Source: Clostridia bacterium UC5.1-1C12 (GTDB lineage: Bacteria > Bacillota_I > Bacilli_A > Erysipelotrichales > Erysipelotrichaceae). From it: a stretch of 64,000 bases of DNA. The stretch covers positions 434,001-498,000 of the forward strand of contig BBZX01000001.1 in the NCBI GenBank assembly GCA_001305055.1. The letters run 5' to 3'. The position numbers were made by a program, and so were the translations under genes. The notes under the pieces were generated by a model. That model did not search any database. It was not told where the DNA came from and saw nothing but the letters and a program-made list of their open reading frames with translations. Positions 8,656-15,878 of the stretch are shown here, piece by piece; position 1 is the first letter of the stretch, and the number at the start of each line of letters is the position of its first letter.

Positions 8656-9274
8656 ATGTTTGAGAACTTTGCAGAATATATGTTTTCTCTCTTATCCACT
8701 CCATTTAAGAGATGCAAAAATCAATCAATCAATTTTGGATCTTTATCACAGTGATTGGTACATTGTTTGATCAGGCGCAGGAGGCAATCTATAAGACACA
8801 GCAGCAGCTTATGATCTTATCATGTGACGATGCATTATTAGATGTTTATGGTGATGATTATGATTTGCCACGATTAAAGGGTGAAAGCACTGAGAATTAT
8901 CGAAAGAGATTGATATGGAAAAAGAAAACCGCTCAACTTGCTGGGACTAAAAAAGGAATTGAAGCTGTACTTGAATCTCTGGGATATGTTTATCAGTGAT
9001 CTTCCCTGCTAAAGAGATTGATCCTGAAGCGTGGGCTGAGTTCTATATCTTACTTAAAAAGCAAGAGAATACAGGTATCAATGATTTAAGGATACTGGAT
9101 GCTGAAGTCAATAAAGTAAAACAAGCTTCAGCAATGCCGAGATATATCATCAATGCCGGAAATCAAGTACAAATTCAAAGTAGGAGTTACAGTTTACAAC
9201 CTGAGTTTCCTCTTTGTGGATTACTGATCTGCAATACATGGCCAAAGGAGGGTTCAAATGAAATCTTTGAGTAA
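8656..9274 (+). CDS. Tail protein I-like / DUF2313 (XkdU-like), two frameshifts
   Basis: The expected start, ATG 8656, lies one base after the gpJ stop and reads MFENFAEYMFSLLSTPFKR before going out of frame. A base missing near 8712 restores INQFWIFITVIGTLFDQAQE, then MPRLKGES-type phrases (DLPRLKGESTENYRKRLIWK) and TKKGIEAVLESLGY. A second missing base near 8996 joins VYQ to VIFPAKEIDPEAWAEF and ends at 9274. The joined 206 residues match the size of gpI-like proteins linking gpJ to the tail fibre. The alternative is two genes overlapping at GTG 8996. Confidence 0.6.
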
Positions 9275-9578
9275 TGAATATATACAATCTTTACCTATTG
9301 AATTTGCTGATAAAGCTGTTAAGGCTCTTTATTTGCTTGACGGTGAAGAACATGAATGTACGGATATGATCAAACAAACTTCAGGTAATGAAGTAAGAGT
9401 CTATGTAAATTTTAATTCTGATATTGTTGGCTCAATTAGTAACGTTCGTTTGATAGATAGCTCTGATCAAGTATTGGCAACACATGCAGATGAATATATT
9501 AAATCAAGCGGATCACCCTTGATCATAGCATTCATATATCAATTTGAAGAAATAGAGGGAGGTAAACTTTATGTATGA
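9258..9578 (+). CDS. Hypothetical tail protein preceding the fibre
   Basis: A 106-residue protein with a good Shine-Dalgarno sequence (AAAGGAGGG) before ATG 9258. The middle is beta-rich (EVRVYVNFNSDIVGSISNVR). It may be an adaptor between baseplate and fibre by position, but I do not recognise the family. It overlaps the preceding gene by 17 bases and the fibre gene by 8. Confidence 0.6.
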   Translation: MKSLSNEYIQSLPIEFADKAVKALYLLDGEEHECTDMIKQTSGNEVRVYVNFNSDIVGSISNVRLIDSSDQVLATHADEYIKSSGSPLIIAFIYQFEEIEGGKLYV

Positions 9579-11984
9579 TAAAACAGTCTGGATAGACCAT
9601 ATAGAAGATCCGAATACTGGCGAAGTCCTTCAGCAAGGCACACGATTTGATCAAGCGAAAATGAATAACATTGAAAATGGCATTTATGATGCTCATGTGT
9701 CCCTTCAAGAACTGGAAGATGCAAAAATGAAAGAGTTTGCGATTACCTTAGCAGCGGATCAATGGATTGATAATTCATATACAATTCTAAATTCGCTTCT
9801 AACTGCTAATACCTCTGGTAGATTAATAATGGGTGTTAATTCAGATCAAGCTTTTGCTGAACTAAAAGCTGCACGTATCAGTAAATCTGCTGTATTATCC
9901 AATGGATCATTAGTGATTTCAGCTTCAGGGATAGTACCTACTGACAATATCAATCTAATCCTTCAAATCAAATCAACTGCATCTAATGAGTTTATCATCG
10001 ATTTGCCAACAGACGGTGGTGATGCTGACACGCTTGGTAAAAAAGAGCCGGCTTATTTTGCAAGTAAGGCAGATTATTTGGCATTGCTTCAGCGGATAGA
10101 AACGGCTGAGGAAAACCTAAATAAAAAGATAGATAAGAATTGTTCACCTCAGTTCTTTTTACCATCAACAGGGTGGGATGAAAATAATCAGCAGACATTG
10201 CCTTGCGATAAGTTTGTGGTAGGCTCAACGATTATTCCGGCCTATATTATGCCGAAGAGTAACATTGATGCTTGCTCAAAAGCGGGTATCAGTATTCATT
10301 CCAATACTAATACTACAATTACATTTTCATGTAGCAATGTTCCTGATGTGGATGTTGTCGTTGGTGCTATGTATCAAGGTGAAAGTGATGTGACTTATGA
10401 AATCATTGATGAAATCGGTGAAAAAGTTATCACATGGACTATATATGAATTTTCACCTAGCATTGATGATTGTTTGTTATTAATAAATTCAGAGGGCGGA
10501 ATTGTAGACGATAAAACAAAAAATAAAAATCCAGTTTATAACGCAGGTGGTAGCACAGCTAATGCTGAAACCTATTCATATGAAGAACGTGGATATTTTA
10601 AGGGTGAGTATGTTTTAGTGCCTAATAACACAAATTATGATTCGGCTTATATAGTTAAAAACATCAAAAAATTAGATATCACGAAGCCGTGGCAGATTTC
10701 ATTTTCTTTCGGGTTTAATGTTTCTGATATAAGCAGTACATATTCTGTTCCTGAATTTCCAGTTGTTTTTCAGAAGAATTAGGTATAGGAATAAAATCAT
10801 ATGACCGTGTTAGTTTAAAATTTTACTACTTAAATAAAGATACTGGTGCATTATCTTATGAAGTTTTAGCAAGAAGTAGTGACAGAGATAAATATCATTG
10901 CAGAATTATGTATAAACAAGTAAATGGAGTTTGGAATTATGTATATGAATTAACTGACAAAGCAGGAACTCTAATAACAAAATCATATCCAACAAAAGAA
11001 TTGATAGATGTTGATTATGAAATAAAAATCAGTGGTTTTGGTCGAAGAGAAGGAAGTTCAAGCAGTTGGTCAAAGAGAAGTGTTGTTGATGATGTGCTTG
11101 TTCTTGGGCATGTTGAAGATACACATATAATACCGTTATTAAATTCAAATGAAGATCAATATTTATATGGTTCATGGAAAGATGTTGAATATTCAGCAAT
11201 AGTTAATATAGCTGATAACACAATTTTAAGACATAACGTAGACGGAACGGTTGATAAATATGATGTAGTTGAAAGCATTCCTATTCAATATACAGACAGT
11301 GATAAGACAATGCTTTTGCTTCATTGTGATGATAAAACAAGAAGTGATTCATTATTGATTAGTTCAAAACGAATGGGTTCAATTACTTATAATTGCGACA
11401 TTTCAACTATAACTAATAGATTAGGTACAGGAAGTTTTTCGTTAAATGGAATAAATCAGAATATAGTATTAAATAATTCAAATTCGTGTTTTGTATACAA
11501 GAATAATTATACGTTAGATTTTTGGGTATATCTTGACGAATTGCCAGTTGAAAACAATTATGGTCTTGCTTTATTTAATACTGAAAACGGTTATAGTTCT
11601 TCAAACAATAACATGATAAGTCTAGAAATAAGACCGAATGGTTTAATACAGTATTGCAATTATTACTATTCTGAATCATCAAATGATAGATATAGCACCT
11701 TAGGAAGCATTCCATTAAAAGCAAAAACATGGCATCGTATTGCGTTAAGACTTAGAAAGCTTGCAGATACTTCTGCATATGAGTATAGTTTTGAAATTAA
11801 AATTGATGATTATAATTTTGTTGGTAAATCACAAAATTTCTATAATTTCAAAACAATAGAACTTGGAAGCAATAGAAAATCAAATTTATGGTTAAAAGGA
11901 TATATTGACGAAGTGCGTTTATATGATGGTAGTACAAATGAATTTACACCATATGAAGAAGTGAAAGGATGGGTGAGATTATGA
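9571..11984 (+). CDS. Tail fibre / receptor-binding protein with C-terminal LamG-like domain, frameshifted
   Basis: The frame from ATG 9571 stops at 10780-10782, and another continues to 11984. Adding one T to the T-run at 10766-10770 joins them into about 804 residues. The N-terminus has the fibre-attachment pattern (GTRFDQAKMNNIENGIYDA). The C-terminal 190 residues look like a concanavalin/LamG lectin fold (NYTLDFWVYLDELP; TWHRIALRLRKL; YIDEVRLYDGS). The part after about 10.75 kb is much richer in A+T than the baseplate genes, as expected for swapped receptor-binding domains. It probably determines host range. Confidence 0.65.
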
Positions 11985-12442
11985 GCGGAGCAATGTTCCC
12001 AACGTATAACAGCGGTAAGGTGATTGGTGAGATTAATTGGTTAGATTTAATATCAATTAAAAGCGGTTCATCAAAAACTTATAATGAAGTTGAAACTGAC
12101 AACATTATTTTTCCTATTAATAAACAGGAACTTAATGAAATCTATATCGGTATTAATGGTGGAAGTTGTTCATCATATGATGATCTACTAACGAAAGACA
12201 GTATACCAAGTTATTTTTCATCAGAGCAGAATATAGAACTTACAAATATAGTTGCATTTTTAAGGGATTGCAATGCTGGACAACAATTAGAATTTACAGA
12301 TTTGAATGGAAGTACAAATAATAGACTATATATAAAATTAATATCATATAAAAGTAATAATTTCATAATTAAATTAAGATATAAATATAATAATTCATCA
12401 AACACATATATAAGATTTGTAGTTTCATTAGGTTGGAGGTAA
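11981..12442 (+). CDS. Hypothetical A+T-rich tail protein
   Basis: Start chosen at ATG 11981, which overlaps the fibre stop (ATGA) and follows GGGTGAG; an in-frame ATG at 11969 is an alternative. The product has about 153 residues, no membrane segment, and a C-terminal beta-rich pattern (NNRLYIKLISYKSNNFIIKL). It shares the high A+T content of the end of the fibre gene and probably belongs to the same receptor-binding module. No family recognised. Confidence 0.55.
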   Translation: MSGAMFPTYNSGKVIGEINWLDLISIKSGSSKTYNEVETDNIIFPINKQELNEIYIGINGGSCSSYDDLLTKDSIPSYFSSEQNIELTNIVAFLRDCNAGQQLEFTDLNGSTNNRLYIKLISYKSNNFIIKLRYKYNNSSNTYIRFVVSLGWR

Positions 12443-12446
12443 CAAC

Positions 12447-12803
12447 ATGAAATATCAACTATACATTCAAATTGATGAAAATAACTATATTAAAGAAGCT
12501 AATTTTTTTAACAAAGTGCAAAAAGCACCGTGGATACTGGTAACAACCGAGAAAGAAATCACCGAGCAGACTATACACGGCTGCAAATGGGAGAATGAAC
12601 AGTTTGTACTAGATGAAGTCAAGTGGCAAGAATACATTGACTTAAAAGCTCAACAAGCAGCCGCTGAAGTAGAAAGAGCCGAACAGGAAGCTTTGAATGC
12701 ACCTGCATCTAAGGCAGATCTTGAAGCAATGAAAAGTCTCAAGAAAGAAGAAATCATAGATGAATATACCCTACAATTAGTCCAAGAAGGAGTGATAGCA
12801 TGA
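12447..12803 (+). CDS. Small tail protein, possible fibre accessory
   Basis: A 118-residue protein with TTGGAGGT before ATG 12447. The N-terminal half looks folded (KYQLYIQIDENNYIKEANFF) and residues 75-100 form an Ala/Glu-rich helix (AAAEVERAEQEALNAPASK). Similar short proteins follow fibres in Gram-positive myophages, sometimes with a chaperone role. The function is not established. It overlaps the next start by 4 bases. Confidence 0.55.
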   Translation: MKYQLYIQIDENNYIKEANFFNKVQKAPWILVTTEKEITEQTIHGCKWENEQFVLDEVKWQEYIDLKAQQAAAEVERAEQEALNAPASKADLEAMKSLKKEEIIDEYTLQLVQEGVIA

Positions 12804-12961
12804 GGGCACATGTCGAGAGTTTAAAACGCTGCTTTAACAAGGGCGAAATTACAGCAGATAAGATTCAAGCTATGATTTCCCTAACAGCTGATGAAAAGGA
12901 ATACATTCTTGCTGATGCACCAGCACAAAATGAATATGAAACAGCTTATAAGTATTGGTAG
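12800..12961 (+). CDS. XkdX-like small protein
   Basis: A 53-residue ORF in the order tail accessory - XkdX - lysis seen in PBSX-like elements. AAGGAGTGATAGC precedes ATG 12800, which overlaps the previous stop. The core NKGEITADKIQAMISLTADE resembles the short helix-turn-helix-like XkdX family (F/Y-x-GxI/ITxEQV pattern), though the match is loose. The function of XkdX is unknown. Confidence 0.5.
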   Translation: MRAHVESLKRCFNKGEITADKIQAMISLTADEKEYILADAPAQNEYETAYKYW

Positions 12962-12971
12962 GTGATCTAGC

Positions 12972-13376
12972 ATGACCTTAATAGAACAAGCTCGGCAGCT
13001 GCGTAAACAATGGCAGCAGCTCTTACAAGCAAATGATGATACAACGATCATTGACTGCGAAGATTTAGTCGACTTTTGGGATACAGGTATGGAATATGCG
13101 GTGGATGACATTAGGAAGTTTGAAGGACAAGTATATCGGTGTGTACAGGCTCATACCAGTCAAGATGGCTGGGAACCCTCTCAGACACCTGCTTTGTGGG
13201 TTGTGAAGCATACGAAGAATAAGGACAAACCAAAACCTTTCGTGCAGCCACAAGGCGCTCATGACGCTTATATGAAGGATGAAGTAGTCTTGTATAACGA
13301 TCAAGTATATATAAGTGTTATGGATAACAACGCATTTAGCCCTGATGCATATACTCAAGGGTGGAAGTTAGCATGA
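12972..13376 (+). CDS. Carbohydrate-binding module protein (CBM5/12, chitin-binding type 3)
   Basis: A 134-residue protein. Residues of about 35-80 match the CBM5/12 pattern of aromatic residues around GQVYRCVQAHTSQDGWEPSQ followed by TPALW, which packs against polysaccharide. A second shorter repeat lies near the C-terminus (KDEVVLYNDQVYISV ... QGWKLA). It probably binds cell-surface glycan on the virion or assists the endolysin encoded next. The stop overlaps the endolysin start (ATGA). Confidence 0.7.
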   Translation: MTLIEQARQLRKQWQQLLQANDDTTIIDCEDLVDFWDTGMEYAVDDIRKFEGQVYRCVQAHTSQDGWEPSQTPALWVVKHTKNKDKPKPFVQPQGAHDAYMKDEVVLYNDQVYISVMDNNAFSPDAYTQGWKLA

Positions 13377-14212
13377 AACAAAATCAAACATTAATTAACA
13401 AAGATGGAATTGAAGTCATTCTTTGGCCGCAGACACAGCTTAATCTTACACAAGGATGCGGTGATGATCTTGGCTATACATGGCTTAGTCATGAAGGAAC
13501 TTGGGCATTAGATAATGTTGATAATAGCGATAAGCAGCTTTATGCTCCAGTAACACTTAAATGCATGGGTAAATTTCATCTTGGTAATGGTAATGAGGTT
13601 GTTTGGCAGTCCTTAGCTCCTGTTTTATTTGCAGACGGAACAAAGGATTATCTTATTCTTGATATATGGCATGATGATAATATTTCTCATATAAAAATCG
13701 GTGATGTTGTCAAACAAGGTGCACACCTTCAGTCTATGGGGTATTCTGGCATTGGATCAGGATGCCATACTCATGTAGAAGCTGGCAGAGGTATAATACA
13801 AATAGGCAATTCATCACCTCTTATCTATTCAAAAGGTTGGACACATTTTGCTAATAACAATTTTCATCCCGGAACTTTACCTAATGCAGTTGATCCACGT
13901 TTAGTTTATTTTATGAATGATACTCAGATAATGAATTCATTCGGATTGTCATTCAAAAATTTTTATACTGATGGTTGGCTACAAAATTCAGGTAAATGGA
14001 TGTATTATCAAAAAGGAAAACTAGTGAAAAATGATATGATTTGGGATACTGAAAATCAAGCATGGTATGCTTTTGATAAAGAAGGTATTATGATAAGATC
14101 ATCATTATTTAAGTATCAAAGTAAGTATGTCTGGTTACAAGAATCAGGAAAAATGTTGGTTAATTCTGAGTTAATGCTAAAAGCTAATAATTCAGGATAT
14201 TTAAACATATAA
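13373..14212 (+). CDS. Endolysin: M23 peptidase with C-terminal cell-wall-binding repeats
   Basis: About 279 residues, started at ATG 13373 because it overlaps the previous stop. The N-terminal 170 residues look like a LytM/M23 zinc endopeptidase: SHEGTWALDN supplies the first metal-binding His and Asp, and GCHTHVEAGRG supplies the HxH pair. The C-terminal 80 residues contain choline/glucan-binding-type repeats (DGWLQNSGKWMYYQKGKLVK; KYVWLQESGKMLVN). It would cut peptide cross-bridges at lysis. No holin is recognisable beside it. No signal peptide is present. Confidence 0.78.
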   Translation: MKQNQTLINKDGIEVILWPQTQLNLTQGCGDDLGYTWLSHEGTWALDNVDNSDKQLYAPVTLKCMGKFHLGNGNEVVWQSLAPVLFADGTKDYLILDIWHDDNISHIKIGDVVKQGAHLQSMGYSGIGSGCHTHVEAGRGIIQIGNSSPLIYSKGWTHFANNNFHPGTLPNAVDPRLVYFMNDTQIMNSFGLSFKNFYTDGWLQNSGKWMYYQKGKLVKNDMIWDTENQAWYAFDKEGIMIRSSLFKYQSKYVWLQESGKMLVNSELMLKANNSGYLNI

Positions 14213-14230
14213 AAACACTCTTTTGAGTGC
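14211..14230 (-). terminator. Terminator of the reverse-strand HTH gene
   Basis: On the minus strand, CACTC-AAAA-GAGTG is followed by TTTTT. It lies just after the stop of the HTH gene (14237) and overlaps the last bases of the endolysin gene on the other strand. The stem is short. Confidence 0.5.
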
Positions 14231-14236
14231 GGATGA

Positions 14237-14449
14237 TTATTTTCTCTTGATAATACCTAAAATAAAATCTGATGATACATTGTACAATTTGCATAATGTA
14301 ATTAAATGACGAATCGGCAACTCACTAGCACCTCTTTCATAGCGTGCATACATAGTTTGAGATGTGCCTAAATATTCTGCTACTTGTCTTTGCGAAAGAT
14401 CATGATCTTCACGTAGTGCTTTTATTCTATTACAATAATCTGCTTTCAT
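14237..14449 (-). CDS. XRE-family HTH repressor-like protein
   Basis: A 70-residue protein started at the ATG ending at 14449, preceded by AGGTGAT; the longer upstream frame has no Shine-Dalgarno sequence. It is almost entirely one HTH_3 domain: RIKALREDHDLSQRQVAEYL, then YARYERGASELPIRHLITL. Divergent from a second small HTH gene, with a palindrome between, the layout resembles a CI/Cro-type switch. It lacks any C-terminal cleavage or oligomerisation domain. Confidence 0.75.
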   Translation of the reverse strand: MKADYCNRIKALREDHDLSQRQVAEYLGTSQTMYARYERGASELPIRHLITLCKLYNVSSDFILGIIKRK

Positions 14450-14500
14450 ATTTATCACCTGAAAACAGATTATCATGTTTGATGTTTTCACATTAATTTC

Positions 14501-14518
14501 TAGTAAATATATTTACTA
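14501..14518. promoter_or_regulatory. Perfect 18-bp palindromic operator candidate
   Basis: TAGTAAATATATTTACTA reads identically on both strands and lies between the two divergent HTH genes. It covers the putative -35 element (14512-14517) of the rightward promoter, so a bound HTH dimer would block it. Only one copy is visible. Confidence 0.6.
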
Positions 14519-14540
14519 ATATAAAGTAAAAATATATACT
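14512..14540 (+). promoter_or_regulatory. Promoter for the rightward HTH gene
   Basis: TTTACT (14512-14517) and TATACT (14535-14540) are 17 bases apart, about 28 bases before the start codon at 14568. The -35 element lies inside the palindrome. Confidence 0.5.
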
Positions 14541-14567
14541 GAAAGTGAAAGTGAGGATAAATGTGTT

Positions 14568-14783
14568 ATGAAAGGTAAAGTTATTTTAAGGTTAGGCAAA
14601 GTACTTGCTGAAAGAAATATGAGTGAGGAAGAATTTTGCAATAATGCTAAGCTAACGAAATTACAATTTATTAAGTATAAAGATAACCAAATGCAAAGGT
14701 TAGATTTACATACGTTATCTAAAATGTGTCACATATTAAATTGCAAAATTACAGATTTAATAAGTTATGAAATGGTCGATTAA
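14568..14783 (+). CDS. Cro-like HTH protein (HTH_26 type)
   Basis: A 71-residue protein with the YozG/Cro-type HTH pattern: LRLGKVLAERNMSEEEFCNN, then LDLHTLSKMCHILNCKITDL, which is the characteristic DL-TL-KIC-LNC-DL ending. GTGAGGAT precedes ATG 14568. It is divergent from the XRE gene and is the last gene before the chromosomal PTS genes. It may counteract the neighbouring repressor or regulate lysogeny (inference). Confidence 0.7.
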   Translation: MKGKVILRLGKVLAERNMSEEEFCNNAKLTKLQFIKYKDNQMQRLDLHTLSKMCHILNCKITDLISYEMVD

Positions 14784-14788
14784 AAATA

Positions 14789-14829
14789 AAACGGATACAA
14801 CTTCAAATCAAGTAAAATTGTATCCGTTT
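14789..14829. terminator. Bidirectional terminator at the prophage edge
   Basis: Twelve-base perfect arms (AAACGGATACAA / TTGTATCCGTTT) with a 17-base loop, flanked by T-rich tracts on both strands. It would stop rightward transcription from the HTH gene and leftward transcription from the PTS gene, whose apparent stop at 14808 falls within it. Confidence 0.6.
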
Positions 14830-15368
14830 ATTTTGCTATTTTTGTGACAAATAATTTGTCCATTTGTGACAAAATCTTGTCCCGCCACATTTGCTAATGG
14901 TACCGGATAATCTTCCGGTGTTGTTTGATAAACACATTCAATTCCGGTTTGAATAATCTTTGCGAATATTGCTGCTTCATCTTCATATGCGTATAAATTA
15001 CTGCCATAGGCACATCGCTGAAGATCTCCCTTTTTCTCAGCGATTCTTCCATAATTGCCAATATTGATTCTAGGAATTTCTTTCACCTGTTCAACCAGCT
15101 TCAATAAGTCAGCAGGATCGGCCACTATCAGCAATATTTTCAATTTATCTGAACGCGGATCATTGATTAAACGAATTGCATCATCAATACTTTTAATTGC
15201 TGTCTTAATAGTAGAAGGAGCAGCCATCATTAATGATTTTTGAACAATACTATTGGCTGCAGCCGCATCATTAGCTACGATGATGCGATCCACACCTGTA
15301 TGTTTTGACCATTTAATAGCAATCTGTCCGTGAATCATGCGTTCGTCTAATCGTATTAGACTAATCAT
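14808..15368 (-). CDS. PTS EIIB component, mannose/fructose/sorbose family
   Basis: Cytoplasmic phosphocarrier that passes phosphate from EIIA to the sugar. The start is the ATG ending at 15368, preceded on the minus strand by AAGGGAGGG at ideal spacing. The N-terminus LIRLDERMIHGQIAIKW carries the phosphorylated His in the family motif. The domain is complete by about residue 159 (PVPLANV). The last 25 residues run into the terminator and look out of frame; a shift near 14882 would end the protein at 14828. The matching EIIC and EIID are not in the window and might lie beyond the prophage. Confidence 0.8.
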   Translation of the reverse strand: MISLIRLDERMIHGQIAIKWSKHTGVDRIIVANDAAAANSIVQKSLMMAAPSTIKTAIKSIDDAIRLINDPRSDKLKILLIVADPADLLKLVEQVKEIPRINIGNYGRIAEKKGDLQRCAYGSNLYAYEDEAAIFAKIIQTGIECVYQTTPEDYPVPLANVAGQDFVTNGQIICHKNSKINGYNFT

Positions 15369-15384
15369 TCTAACCCTCCCTTCT

Positions 15385-15791
15385 TTAGAAAAATCATCAC
15401 AAAATTGTGTTTGGTCATCTTTTACAATCAACAATACTTTGCGGCTATTTTCAACCAGTTGATACATAGCCCTTTCATCTAATGGTTCCAATTTCATTGC
15501 CAGCTCTAAAATCAAAGCTAGGTTTACACCTGTAATCAGTGTAGTATTTCGATCCTTCAAGTAAGTAAACATCGCTTGATTGACACTGCCGCCATATAAA
15601 TCTGATAAAAGAAACACCTGATCTTTTTCATCAACATTGCGATAGAAATCATCCAATTTAGATTGTACTGAATGTTCATCGACGTAAGCATCAAAAATAG
15701 TAACATTTGATGAATCACCTAAAAGAATATCCAAGGAACTTTTGAAACCACTGGCCAGATGACCATGTGTAGCTAAAAATATTTTAATCAT
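15385..15791 (-). CDS. PTS EIIA component, mannose family
   Basis: Starts at the ATG ending at 15791, after GGAGGAAGG. IKIFLATHGHLASG contains the active-site His, and LLSDLYGGSVNQ is the second conserved block. In the raw sequence the frame runs on into EIIB, giving an apparent EIIAB fusion. One more A in the run at 15389-15393 would instead place TAA at 15385, immediately before the EIIB Shine-Dalgarno sequence. I favour two separate genes. The pair is probably induced by the PRD regulator encoded upstream and repressed through the cre-like site. Confidence 0.75.
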
Positions 15792-15833
15792 GTGCCTTCC
15801 TCCTGCCCTTATTTTCACATTGTTGCCAGTTGA

Positions 15834-15847
15834 TGTAAACGCTTACT
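15834..15847. promoter_or_regulatory. cre-like CcpA binding site
   Basis: TGTAAACGCTTACT matches the cre consensus TGWAANCGNTNWCA at every position but the last. It lies 43 bases upstream of the EIIA start, suited to carbon catabolite control. An inverted repeat CGTGAAA-N9-TTTCACG (15861-15883) just upstream may bind a second regulator. Confidence 0.6.
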
Positions 15848-15878
15848 TTTCATCCAAAATCGTGAAACGCATGAATTT

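Noticed and set aside
14808..15791. Natural EIIAB fusion protein
   Set aside because: A perfectly placed Shine-Dalgarno sequence and ATG at the EIIB start, next to an A5 run, point to two genes joined by an indel.
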